Assembly: GCF_002250505.1 (NCBI RefSeq)
Contig: NZ_NJGY01000005.1
Coordinates: 149,157-213,156, forward strand
DNA: 64,000 nt
Reading direction: 5' to 3'
DNA from: Janthinobacterium sp. PC23-8
Lineage (GTDB): Bacteria; Pseudomonadota; Gammaproteobacteria; Burkholderiales; Burkholderiaceae_D
Below are positions 1-8,087 of this stretch, in pieces. Every line of letters begins with the position of its first letter. The stretch's first letter is position 1. The notes beneath the pieces are model-generated. The model saw only the letters and a program-made list of their open reading frames with translations, made no database searches and was not told the DNA's origin. Both the position numbers and the translations under genes were made by a program.

Positions 1-180
1 GTGATCGACAGCCTGCTCGAAGAAATCGATGATCCAGACCTGCGCCGCAAGCTGCTGCAAACCATGTGGAAGATCGCCGACGCCGACGACTGGCTGGCCG
101 ATGGCGAAGCGGTATTGCTGGCGCGTGCCGGTACGGCGTGGTCGTCGGAAACCAATTTCCGTGAACATGGCACGGTGTAA
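1..180 (+). CDS. TerB-like protein, C-terminal part (5' partial)
   Basis: An open frame runs from the first base of the window to TAA at 178-180 and gives 59 residues. The stretch IADADDWLADGEAVLLARAG looks like the last helices of a TerB/DjlA-type helical domain, where acidic residues of this kind sit. The family is linked to tellurite resistance and stress, but biochemical roles are poorly known. The first codon is GTG, but the gene probably starts upstream of the window. It precedes the glycerate kinase gene by 36 nt on the same strand. The family call rests on a short segment. Confidence 0.55.
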   Translation: MIDSLLEEIDDPDLRRKLLQTMWKIADADDWLADGEAVLLARAGTAWSSETNFREHGTV

Positions 181-216
181 ACTGGCTGGTCTCATCACGC
201 TATCGAGGAGCCCGAC

Positions 217-1497
217 ATGAAGCCAGACCAGCGCCCGCGTGACTTGCTGCACGCCATGTTCACGGCGGCGATCGCCGCGGCCCAGCCGGCCCACTGCGTG
301 CCGCCCCATCTGCCGGCCGCGCCCAAGGGCCGCCTGATCGTGATCGGCGCCGGCAAGGCCTCGGCCGCCATGGCGCAAGCGGTGGAACAGCACTGGCCAG
401 GGGAATTGTCCGGCCTGGTGGTCACGCGCTACGGCTATGGCGTGCCATGCGCGCGCATCGAGATCGCCGAAGCCGCGCATCCGGTGCCGGACGCGGCCGG
501 CATGGACGCCGCGCAGCGCATGCTGGCGCTGGTCGGCACTTTGAATGCCGACGACACGGTGCTGTGCCTGATTTCCGGTGGCGGTTCGGCGCTGCTGGCC
601 TTGCCCCTGGCAGGCATCACGCTGGCGGAAAAACAGGACCTGAACCGCGCCTTGCTGGCCTCGGGCGCGACCATCGGCGAGATCAATTGCGTGCGGCGCC
701 ATCTGTCGGCCATCAAGGGCGGCCGCCTGGCCGCCGCCTGCCATCCGGCCCGGCTGCTGACGCTGGCCATTTCCGACGTGCCGGGCGACAAGCCCGGCGA
801 TATCGCCTCCGGTCCCACGGTGGCCGACGCCACCACCTGCGAGGACGCACTCGATATCGTGCGCCGCTACGGCATCAATCTGCCGGCGAGCATCCGCGAA
901 GCCCTGGAGAGCGGACGCGGCGAATCGGTCAAGCCCGGCGATGCGCGCCTGGCCCATGCCAGCATCGAGCTGATCGCCACGCCGCAAATGGCGCTTGAAG
1001 CGGCGGCCGAGGTGGCGCGCGCGGCCGGCGTGACGCCGTATATTCTCGGCGACAGCCTGGAAGGCGAGGCGCGCGATGTCGGCAAGGTGATGGCCGGCAT
1101 CGCCCAGCAGGCGGCGCGGCGCGGCCAGCCGTTCGCCACGCCCTGCGTGCTGTTGTCCGGTGGCGAAACCACCGTGACGGTGCGCGGCGATGGCCGTGGC
1201 GGGCGCAATGTGGAATTTTTGCTGGCGCTGGGCATTGCCCTCGATGGCGAAGCGAATGTGCATGCGCTGGCCGGCGACACCGATGGCGTCGATGGACAGG
1301 AAGAGATCGCCGGTGCGTATCTGGCGCCCGACACCTTGCGGCGCGCCTGGGCGCAGGGCAGGCGCCCGCGCGACAGCCTGGATCGCAACGACGGCCACGG
1401 TTTTTTCCAGGCGCTGGGCGACAGCGTGGTGACCGGCCCCACCTTGACCAATGTGAATGATTTCCGGGCCATCTACATTACGGCAAGCGCCAGCTGA
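217..1497 (+). CDS. glycerate 2-kinase (MOFRL / TtuD-GckA family)
   Basis: The 426-residue product matches type-2 glycerate kinases, which phosphorylate D-glycerate to 2-phosphoglycerate; older annotations call the family hydroxypyruvate reductase. The N-terminal domain shows VIGAGKASAAMA (near residue 43) and the glycine-rich LISGGGSALL, followed by SDVPGDKPGDIASGPT. The C-terminal MOFRL domain carries LSGGETTVTV, GRGGRNVEFLLALG and AGDTDGVDG. The ATG at 217 follows GAGGAG with 6 nt spacing. The stop at 1495-1497 directly abuts the stop of the convergent dehydrogenase gene at 1498. No other glyoxylate or tartrate genes adjoin it, although a tartrate dehydratase-like gene lies at 56.6 kb. Confidence 0.9.
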   Translation: MKPDQRPRDLLHAMFTAAIAAAQPAHCVPPHLPAAPKGRLIVIGAGKASAAMAQAVEQHWPGELSGLVVTRYGYGVPCARIEIAEAAHPVPDAAGMDAAQRMLALVGTLNADDTVLCLISGGGSALLALPLAGITLAEKQDLNRALLASGATIGEINCVRRHLSAIKGGRLAAACHPARLLTLAISDVPGDKPGDIASGPTVADATTCEDALDIVRRYGINLPASIREALESGRGESVKPGDARLAHASIELIATPQMALEAAAEVARAAGVTPYILGDSLEGEARDVGKVMAGIAQQAARRGQPFATPCVLLSGGETTVTVRGDGRGGRNVEFLLALGIALDGEANVHALAGDTDGVDGQEEIAGAYLAPDTLRRAWAQGRRPRDSLDRNDGHGFFQALGDSVVTGPTLTNVNDFRAIYITASAS

Positions 1498-2511
1498 TCA
1501 AAACCCTTCCAGCACGATCTTGCCGCGCGCGGTATTGCTCTCCAGCATGGCGTGCGCGCGTTTCAGATTGGCCGCATCGATCTTGCCGAAGCGCTCGGCC
1601 AGCGTGGTCCTGATGATGCCGGCGTCAACCAGTTGCGCCAGCTCTTCCAGCAGTGCGTGCTGTTTGAGCATGTCATCGGTCTGGAACAGGGAGCGGGTAA
1701 ACATCAGTTCCCAGTGCAGCGACACGCTCTTGCTCTTGAGTTTGCGCACGTCGATCTGCTCGGGATCGTCGATCAGGGCGAACTTGCCTTGCGGCGCGAT
1801 CAGTTCGACGATCTGGTCGAAATGCCTGTCGGTCTGGTTCAGGCTGATTACGTAATCGACCGGCGGCAGCCCCAGGCGCGTGATTTCGGCTGCCAGGGGC
1901 TTGCCGTGATCGATCACGTGATGCGCACCCAGTTCCGCGACCCAGCTTGACGTTTCCGCGCGCGAGGCGGTGCCGATCACCGTCACGCCCGTCAGCTGGC
2001 GCGCCAGTTGCACCAGGATGGAGCCGACGCCGCCGGCCGCGCCGATCACCAGCAGCGACTTGCCGCTGGCAGCGGTAGTACGGCTGATTTGCAGGCGATC
2101 GAACAATAATTCCCAGGCGGTGATGGCGGTCAGCGGCAGCGCGGCGGCCGGCGCGAAATCGAGGCTGTTGGGCATATGGCCGGCGATGCGCTCGTCGACC
2201 AGCTGGAATTGGCTGTTGCTGCCGGGGCGATTGATGGCGCCCGCATACCAGACCTTGTCGCCGACCTGGAACAGGGTGACGTCCGCGCCGATGGCGGTGA
2301 CCACGCCGGCCGCATCCCAGCCCAGCACTTCCGGCTGGCCGTCTTTCGGCTGGCGGTTCTTGCGGATCTTGGTGTCGACCGGGTTGACGGACACGGCGTG
2401 CACGGCCACCAGCAGGTCGCGCCCGCTGGCAAGCGGTGTTGGCAGCTCGATGTCGAGCAGGGCGTCGGCATCGGCGATAGGCAGGCTGTGGTGGTAGGCG
2501 ATGGCTTTCAT
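1498..2511 (-). CDS. zinc-type alcohol dehydrogenase-like / quinone oxidoreductase family protein
   Basis: The 337-residue protein is a medium-chain dehydrogenase/reductase. It has the N-terminal GroES-like fold (VSVNPVDTKIR, EVLGWDAAGVV) and an NAD(P)-binding Rossmann loop, GAAGGVGSILVQLA. The catalytic zinc cysteines of classical alcohol dehydrogenases are absent, so it is more likely an NADPH-dependent enone/quinone reductase. An upstream in-frame ATG at 2595 exists, but the ATG at 2511 has AAGGA 5-9 nt before it and begins with the usual MKAIAYH. It is divergent from a LysR gene, which probably controls it. Confidence 0.88.
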   Translation of the reverse strand: MKAIAYHHSLPIADADALLDIELPTPLASGRDLLVAVHAVSVNPVDTKIRKNRQPKDGQPEVLGWDAAGVVTAIGADVTLFQVGDKVWYAGAINRPGSNSQFQLVDERIAGHMPNSLDFAPAAALPLTAITAWELLFDRLQISRTTAASGKSLLVIGAAGGVGSILVQLARQLTGVTVIGTASRAETSSWVAELGAHHVIDHGKPLAAEITRLGLPPVDYVISLNQTDRHFDQIVELIAPQGKFALIDDPEQIDVRKLKSKSVSLHWELMFTRSLFQTDDMLKQHALLEELAQLVDAGIIRTTLAERFGKIDAANLKRAHAMLESNTARGKIVLEGF

Positions 2512-2581
2512 GGCGGTCCTTGTCGGGTGAACGATGCCGTATGATGGTGGCTTTACTGCCCGGGAAAAAGCGGGCATATAC

Positions 2582-2594
2582 TGAAACACTTTCA
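2582..2594. promoter_or_regulatory. candidate LysR operator
   Basis: TGAAACACTTTCA is a perfect inverted repeat (TGAAA-CAC-TTTCA) that fits the LysR T-N11-A pattern. It lies in the 98-bp divergent region between the dehydrogenase and LysR genes, 15 bp before the regulator's start. Binding is inferred. Confidence 0.5.
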
Positions 2595-2609
2595 AAGGAA
2601 TCCTGAAAA

Positions 2610-3512
2610 TTGCTGCGCCTCGACGATTTGCAGGTATTTGTGCGCACGGCCGATTGCGGCAGCCTGTCAGCGGCGGCGCGCGAGCTCGGCATTTCGCCAG
2701 CCCTGGCCAGCGCCGCCGTCAAGCGCCTGGAAGGGGAGTTGGGTTTGCGCCTGTTCTTGCGCACCACGCGCTCGCTGAGCCTGACAGCCGACGGCACACA
2801 TTACCTGGACCCTGCGCGCGAAGCGCTGCGCTTGCTGCGCGCGGGCAGCGATGCGCTGGCGGCGAGCAAGGACAGTTTCGGCGGAACCTTGAAAATTGCC
2901 ATGCCGTCGGACCTGGGCCGCAATTTGCTGCTGGGCTGGCTCGATGCCTTCCAGCGCCGCCATCCCAAGCTGCATTATCAGCTGAGCGTGAGCGACCGCC
3001 TGGCCGACATGGTGCGCCAGCAGGTTGATGTGGCCATCCGCTACGGCGAGCAGGATGACTCCTCGCTGATCGCCCTGCCGGTCGCAGCGGCCAACGACCG
3101 CGTGCTGGTGGCCTCGTCCGCTTATCTGCGGGAACACGGCCCCGTGCTGTCGCTGGACGACTTGCAACGGCACAACTGTTTGCGCTTTGCGCTCGAAGAC
3201 GGCCTGCACGACCGCTGGACCTTTTACCGCCTGCCGCAGCGCGAACAGGTCAGCGTGCAAGTGAGCGGCAACCGCAGCGCCGACGATGCCGACCTGGTGC
3301 GCCGCTGGGCCGTGGCGGGCCTGGGTATCGCCTATAAATCGCGGCTTGATGTATCAGCCGACCTGGCGGCCGGGCGTTTGCAGAGATTGCTGCCCCAGAT
3401 GGCCGGCGAGGCCGCGCCACTGCATCTGGTATGCATGCACCGTGCCCAGGTGACGCCCGTGGTGCTGCAGTTGCGCGACTTTCTCAGAGAGCAATGCAAC
3501 TTGCTAGCTTGA
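2610..3512 (+). CDS. LysR family transcriptional regulator
   Basis: The 300-residue protein starts with a winged helix-turn-helix (LQVFVRTADCGSLSAAAREL, then SPALASAAVKRLE), followed by a LysR effector-binding domain (LGRNLLLGWLDAFQRRHPKL; DVAIRYGE). Length is normal for the family. The start is TTG at 2610, preceded by AAGGA about 10 nt upstream; no ATG begins this domain. It is divergent from the dehydrogenase at 1498-2511 and is probably its regulator and autoregulated. The inducer is unknown. Confidence 0.9.
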   Translation: MLRLDDLQVFVRTADCGSLSAAARELGISPALASAAVKRLEGELGLRLFLRTTRSLSLTADGTHYLDPAREALRLLRAGSDALAASKDSFGGTLKIAMPSDLGRNLLLGWLDAFQRRHPKLHYQLSVSDRLADMVRQQVDVAIRYGEQDDSSLIALPVAAANDRVLVASSAYLREHGPVLSLDDLQRHNCLRFALEDGLHDRWTFYRLPQREQVSVQVSGNRSADDADLVRRWAVAGLGIAYKSRLDVSADLAAGRLQRLLPQMAGEAAPLHLVCMHRAQVTPVVLQLRDFLREQCNLLA

Positions 3513-3616
3513 TCATTATTCAGGCAACTCGCATACAACTCGTTGCAATTGGCAATGATGTGGCGGCGTAAGCGGGGTAAGCTTGCGTTCCTGATCAAGC
3601 CGCTTGAGGAGTGACC

Positions 3617-5158
3617 ATGCGACAGAAGCTCATGATAATTTTGCTTGCCGGTGCGGTATTGGGCGGATGCGCCAGCACCACCGAGCCTGTGCCTTCCGCG
3701 CAGTCCGCCCAGCCGACGAGTCCGGCGCAGGCGCTGGCCATGCAGCAGCGCATCAGCTGGGGCATCAGTGCCGGCAGCGTGCGCCAGTTGCAGCAACAGG
3801 GCTGGGACCGCTACCTGCAGGCGCAGCTGCATCCCGGCAAGGCGGTCTTGCCGCCGGCGATACAGGCGCAGCTCGACGCCATGACCATCAGCCAGACGCC
3901 GATGGATCAAGTGGTAATGAGCACTGAACAGCGCCGCAAGGATGCCAGTGCCGTGATGGATGATGCAGCCAGGCAGCAGGCGCAAAAAGATTACCAGCAG
4001 GAACTCAATCGCCTGGCGCGCGAGGCGGCCACCCGCTCGCTGCTGCTGGACGTGTATTCACCGAACCAGTTGCAACAGCAGATGAGCTGGTTCTGGCTCA
4101 ATCATTTCAGCGTGCACCAGGGCAAGCATAATTTGCGCGCCATGGTGGGCGACTATGAAATGAACGCCATCTCACCGCATGCGCTGGGCAAGTTCCGCGA
4201 TCTGCTGGCCGCCACCGTGCACCATCCGGCCATGCTGCGCTACCTCGACAATGAAGCGAACGCGGCCAACCGTATCAATGAAAACTATGCGCGCGAACTG
4301 ATGGAACTGCATACGCTGGGCGTCAATGGCGGCTACAGCCAGAAGGACGTGCAGGAACTGGCGCGTATCCTGACCGGCGTGGGAGTGAACCTGGGCGCCG
4401 AGATGCCGAAAGTCAAACCGGCGCTGCAAGCCCAGTATGTGCGCCGTGGCCTGTTCGAGTTCAATCCGAACCGCCACGATTATGGCGACAAGCAATTCCT
4501 GGGGCAGCCGGTCAAGGGCCGGGGCCTGGCCGAGCTGGACGAAGCGCTGGACCGTCTGTGCCGCAATCCGGCCACGGCGCGCTTTATCAGTGGCAAGCTG
4601 GCGCAGTACTTTGTCGGCGACACGCCGCCGCCGGCGCTGGTGGCCAGCATGGCGCAGACGTTCCAGAAAACCGATGGCGATATCGCCGCCGTGCTGCAGA
4701 CCCTGTTTGCCAGTGACGCTTTCAAGCAGTCGCTGGGCCGCAAGTTCAAGGACCCCATGCACTATGTGGTCTCGGCCGTGCGCCTTTCCTATGACGACAA
4801 GCCGATCCTGAACGCCGGTCCCATGCTGGGCTGGCTGTCGCGCATGGGCGAGCCGCTGTATGGCCGCCAGACCCCCGACGGTTATCCGCTGCAGGACACC
4901 GCCTGGGCCAGCCCGGGGCAAATGACGACGCGCTTTGACATTGCCCGCACCATCGCCTCGGGCAGCGCCGGCCTGTTCAAGACCGACGGCCCGCAACCTC
5001 TGGAAAAACCGGCCTTTCCGCAACTGTCCAGCGCCGTGTATTTTCAGAGCATCGAGCCGACGTTGAGTACCGCGACGCGCCAGGCCTTGCAGCAGGCCGG
5101 CACGCCGCAGGAATGGAACACATTCCTTTTGTCTTCGCCAGAAATGATGCACCGCTAA
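3617..5158 (+). CDS. DUF1800 family lipoprotein
   Basis: The 513-residue product has a lipoprotein signal peptide with lipobox LGGC (Cys near residue 17) and then a DUF1800 domain: LLLDVYSPNQLQQQMSWFWL, VHQGKHNLR, ENYARELMELHTLGVNGGYS and DVQELARILTGVG. The ATG at 3617 follows GAGGAG; a GTG at 3611 lies inside the ribosome-binding site and is rejected. The downstream gene is a DUF1501 protein 14 nt away. The two families are a conserved pair in many bacteria, exported together, with no established reaction. The lipobox predicts membrane anchoring. Confidence 0.88.
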   Translation: MRQKLMIILLAGAVLGGCASTTEPVPSAQSAQPTSPAQALAMQQRISWGISAGSVRQLQQQGWDRYLQAQLHPGKAVLPPAIQAQLDAMTISQTPMDQVVMSTEQRRKDASAVMDDAARQQAQKDYQQELNRLAREAATRSLLLDVYSPNQLQQQMSWFWLNHFSVHQGKHNLRAMVGDYEMNAISPHALGKFRDLLAATVHHPAMLRYLDNEANAANRINENYARELMELHTLGVNGGYSQKDVQELARILTGVGVNLGAEMPKVKPALQAQYVRRGLFEFNPNRHDYGDKQFLGQPVKGRGLAELDEALDRLCRNPATARFISGKLAQYFVGDTPPPALVASMAQTFQKTDGDIAAVLQTLFASDAFKQSLGRKFKDPMHYVVSAVRLSYDDKPILNAGPMLGWLSRMGEPLYGRQTPDGYPLQDTAWASPGQMTTRFDIARTIASGSAGLFKTDGPQPLEKPAFPQLSSAVYFQSIEPTLSTATRQALQQAGTPQEWNTFLLSSPEMMHR

Positions 5159-5172
5159 CCGGGAGAAACACC

Positions 5173-6354
5173 ATGAATCGTCGTGACCTGTTGAAAGCGC
5201 TGGCCGCCGCTCCCTTGTTCGGCGCCGCCGGCAGCCTGATGGCGGCGCCCGCCACGGACGCCAAGCTGCTGTTTGTGTTCCTGCGTGGCGGCTATGACGC
5301 CAACAACCTGCTGGTGCCGATCGGCAGCGATTTTTACTATGCGTCGCGGCCCAATATCGCCATCCCGAAGCCGGGCGCAGACAACGGCGCACTGGCCCTG
5401 AACGGCGACTGGGCCCTGCATCCGGCCCTGCGCGACACCATCTACCCGCTGTACACGGGCGGCGACGCGGCCTTTATTCCGTTTGCCGGCACCACCGATT
5501 TGTCGCGCAGCCATTTCGAGACGCAGGACAGCATCGAGCTGGGCCAGGACCTGGCGGGACGACGCGACTTCCGTTCGGGCTTTTTGAACCGTCTGGCACA
5601 GGCCCTGAACGCGAAGGGCGCCATTGCCTTTACGGACCAGTTGCCCTTGATTTTTCAGGGCGGCCTGCAAGTGCCGAACATGGCGCTGCGCTCGGTGGGC
5701 AAGTCCGGCATCGACGCGCGCCAGAGCCAGATTATTGCCGCCATGTACAAGGGCACCGCCTTGCAGGCGCCGGTCAGCGAAGGCTTCGTGGTGCGCGACG
5801 ACGTGGCCAAGGGCTTGGTCGCCGAAATGAACGAGGCCAACCGCAACGCCATCAGCCCCAAGGGCTTCGCGCTGGAAGCGCAACGCATTGCGCTATTGAT
5901 GAAGGACAAGTACAACCTCGGCTTTGTCGATGTGGGCGGCTGGGATACCCATGTGGGGCAGGGTGCGTCGAGCGGCTACCTGGCCGGGCGCTTCGAGGAA
6001 CTGGGGCGCGGTCTCGCCACCTATGCCCAGGAAATGGGCGATGCCTGGCGCAATACCGTGGTGGTGGTGGTCAGCGAATTTGGCCGCACTTTCCGCGAAA
6101 ACGGCAACCGCGGCACCGACCACGGTCACGGCAGCGTGTTCTGGGTGCTGGGCGGCGCGATCCGCGGCAAGCAGGTGGTGGGCCAGCAAGTGGCGATCAC
6201 GCAGGCCAATCTGTTCCAGAACCGCGACATGCCGGTGCTCAACGAATACCGCGCCGTGCTCGGTGGCCTGCTGCAGCGCACGTTCGGCCTCAATACGGCG
6301 CAGCTGGGCCGGGTGTTTGCAGGCGTGAAACCGGTCGACCTGGGGCTGGTGTAG
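5173..6354 (+). CDS. DUF1501 family Tat-exported protein
   Basis: The 393-residue protein begins MNRRDLLKALAAAPLFGAAG, a twin-arginine-type signal (RRDLLK followed by a hydrophobic stretch), so export in the folded state is likely. The body is DUF1501, a sulfatase/alkaline-phosphatase-like fold: FLRGGYDANNLLVP near the N terminus, HFETQDSIELG, DVGGWDTHVGQG, and near the end VVVSEFGRTFRENGNRGTDH followed by GHGSVFWVLGG. The ATG at 5173 has GGGAGA 8 nt upstream; an earlier ATG at 5113 overlaps the preceding gene and lacks the signal. It forms an operon with the DUF1800 lipoprotein gene. Substrate unknown. Confidence 0.88.
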   Translation: MNRRDLLKALAAAPLFGAAGSLMAAPATDAKLLFVFLRGGYDANNLLVPIGSDFYYASRPNIAIPKPGADNGALALNGDWALHPALRDTIYPLYTGGDAAFIPFAGTTDLSRSHFETQDSIELGQDLAGRRDFRSGFLNRLAQALNAKGAIAFTDQLPLIFQGGLQVPNMALRSVGKSGIDARQSQIIAAMYKGTALQAPVSEGFVVRDDVAKGLVAEMNEANRNAISPKGFALEAQRIALLMKDKYNLGFVDVGGWDTHVGQGASSGYLAGRFEELGRGLATYAQEMGDAWRNTVVVVVSEFGRTFRENGNRGTDHGHGSVFWVLGGAIRGKQVVGQQVAITQANLFQNRDMPVLNEYRAVLGGLLQRTFGLNTAQLGRVFAGVKPVDLGLV

Positions 6355-6457
6355 CCGGTGTCGTAACGGCAAGCTCCGTGTTACGCTACGGCTGCGCAAT
6401 CGGCGCGTAGATAATCCCGGCCGCGCGCGCATGCGGCGCCGGGCGGAATGGAGCAGT

Positions 6458-7636
6458 ATGAGTGATACCCGGCGCGATATCGGGCGCGATAAGGGACGCG
6501 ATAAGGGACGCGATATGGGCCGCGAGACCCGGCGCGACCTGGTCGGCGCAGGATTTTCCCTGGCGCTCATTGCGCTGGCGGCGTTCGTGATGCAGCGCTT
6601 TTTCCTGCCGCTGGTGTGGGCCGGCATTTTATGCGTGGCGACCTGGCCGCTGTATGCACGCCTGCGCGCCGCGCTGGGGCAGCGCCCTATCCTGGCGGCG
6701 GCCTTGCTGACCCTCGCTTCGGCCTGCATCTTCATTGTCCCGGTCATGCTGGGCGTGGCGCAGGCGGCGCGCGAAGTGCCGGTGCTGGCCGATTTTCTCA
6801 TGCGCGCCAATGCCGACGGCTTGCCCGTGCCCGGCTGGGTGGCCAGTATTCCGCTGGCCGGCAACGCCATCAATGACTGGTGGCAAGTAACCTTGAACCA
6901 GCCCCATGGCCTGGCCCATGTCATGGCCGGCAGTGCCGTGGGCGGCTTTCATTCGGCGCGCGACATGGTCAAAATCCTCGGCGCCGACATGCTGCACCGG
7001 CTGGTCGACTTCGGCCTGGCTTTTTTATGCCTGTTTTTCTTCTACAAGGACGGCGAAGCGCTGACGCGCCAGATCACCCGCATCGGCAGCCATTATCTGC
7101 GGCCCGAACGCTGGGTACGCTATTCGCAGAAAGTGCCGACCGCTATCCGCGCCACCGTCAATGGCCTGGTGCTGGTCGGCCTGGCCGAAGGCGTGCTGAT
7201 CGGCATCGCCTATGCACTGGCCGGCCTGCCGTCGCCGGCCCTGTGGGCGTTTGCCACCGGCGTGCTGGCCATCATTCCCTTCGGCGCGCCGCTGGCCTAC
7301 GCCAGCGCGGCGGCCTTGCTGGTCATGCAGGGCAGCGTACCGGGCGCCATCGGTGTGGCGGTTTGGGGCACCATGGTGCTGTTCGTGGCCGACCATTTTG
7401 TACGGCCCGGCATGATCGGCAACGCCACCCGCTTGCCGTTTCTTGCCGTGCTGTTCGGTATCCTGGGCGGCGTGGAAACGCTGGGCCTGGTGGGCCTGTT
7501 TATCGGCCCGGTCGTGATGGTGCTGTTCGTTACCTTGTGGCATGAAGCCTATGTGGCCGGCGATACCGCAGTGCCGGACACTGCGGATAGCATTGACACA
7601 CCTGCCGGCCCGGCCGCGCCGCCACGCACACGGTAA
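6458..7636 (+). CDS. AI-2E family transporter (YdiK/PerM-like permease)
   Basis: The 392-residue polytopic protein has about eight hydrophobic segments and the family's C-terminal pattern (LAIIPFGAPLAYASAAALLV; FLAVLFGILGGVETLGLVGLFIGPVV). Family members are proposed exporters or antiporters; few actually move autoinducer-2. The start chosen is ATG 6458, after GGAG; ATG 6431 is an alternative. The cytoplasmic N terminus has tetrapeptide repeats (RDIG, RDKG, RDKG, RDMG) encoded by 12-bp tandem repeats. A second, distant AI-2E permease is at 34468. The C-terminal tail is Pro/Thr/Asp-rich. Confidence 0.85.
   Translation: MSDTRRDIGRDKGRDKGRDMGRETRRDLVGAGFSLALIALAAFVMQRFFLPLVWAGILCVATWPLYARLRAALGQRPILAAALLTLASACIFIVPVMLGVAQAAREVPVLADFLMRANADGLPVPGWVASIPLAGNAINDWWQVTLNQPHGLAHVMAGSAVGGFHSARDMVKILGADMLHRLVDFGLAFLCLFFFYKDGEALTRQITRIGSHYLRPERWVRYSQKVPTAIRATVNGLVLVGLAEGVLIGIAYALAGLPSPALWAFATGVLAIIPFGAPLAYASAAALLVMQGSVPGAIGVAVWGTMVLFVADHFVRPGMIGNATRLPFLAVLFGILGGVETLGLVGLFIGPVVMVLFVTLWHEAYVAGDTAVPDTADSIDTPAGPAAPPRTR
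6473..6532 (+). repeat. 12-bp tandem repeat, five units
   Basis: Five consecutive 12-bp units starting with CGCGA (CGCGATATCGGG, CGCGATAAGGGA twice, CGCGATATGGGC, CGCGAGACCCGG) lie in frame in the permease gene. They encode RDIG, RDKG, RDKG, RDMG and RETR. Copy-number change would keep the frame. Confidence 0.8.
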
Positions 7637-7716
7637 TGAGGGGGTGGCCGGCGCCATGGCGCTGGCCAGTACCGGTGTGTGGCGGGCTGGGCCGGGTGGA
7701 GACTGTCGCCAGTCTC

Positions 7717-7941
7717 TTAATGCGCCTTGGAGAGAATTAACAACCAGCGGCGCATCAGCAGCACTTCAACATAGCCCGGTTCGATGCCCGTGCCGCATTC
7801 GATCAAAGGATTGACGGTATAAAAACGCTTGCGAAAGTCGCGGCAAACGAGGATTTCGCGCTTGCCCATGCGGACCAGGAAGGAGCTGGGGGCGTATTCC
7901 AGGCCGAACCGTGAGCCAAAACCGCTATTCAATGTTGCCAT
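7717..7941 (-). CDS. small protein of unknown function, likely SOS-controlled
   Basis: A 74-residue basic protein that I do not recognise. It has no signal peptide or clear membrane segment, though the C terminus (VEVLLMRRWLLILSKAH) is hydrophobic and basic. The ATG at 7941 has AAGGA 6-10 nt upstream, a good ribosome-binding site. Upstream, a -10-like TATTCT (7980-7985, complementary strand) is followed by two tandem LexA boxes at 7993-8031, which overlap the expected -35 and spacer. This suggests repression by LexA and induction by DNA damage. Many SOS genes of this size are cell-division or damage-response factors, but nothing in the sequence proves such a role. Confidence 0.65.
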   Translation of the reverse strand: MATLNSGFGSRFGLEYAPSSFLVRMGKREILVCRDFRKRFYTVNPLIECGTGIEPGYVEVLLMRRWLLILSKAH

Positions 7942-7992
7942 GACAATTCCTTTGAGGGAGATGTGTTGAACGAGTCATCAGAATAGCACAAC

Positions 7993-8012
7993 TACTGTAT
8001 GAAAACACAGCT
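7993..8012. promoter_or_regulatory. LexA (SOS) box 1
   Basis: TACTGTATGAAAACACAGCT contains CTGT-N8-ACAG at 7995-8010, the LexA core used by Escherichia coli and betaproteobacteria. It lies about 10 bp upstream of a -10-like element for the 74-aa gene on the minus strand. Confidence 0.75.
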
Positions 8013-8031
8013 ACTGTATGGATAAACAGTA
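8012..8031. promoter_or_regulatory. LexA (SOS) box 2
   Basis: TACTGTATGGATAAACAGTA is a near-consensus LexA box with CTGT-N8-ACAG at 8014-8029 and symmetric TA flanks. Its centre is 19 bp from that of box 1, so two LexA dimers could bind side by side. The divergent PAP2 gene begins 57 bp away and might share the control. Confidence 0.85.
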
Positions 8032-8087
8032 TATTTTTCTGACCGTGGTTTTTTTGATCATGCTGTAACAGACAAGGAGAATGTAGT

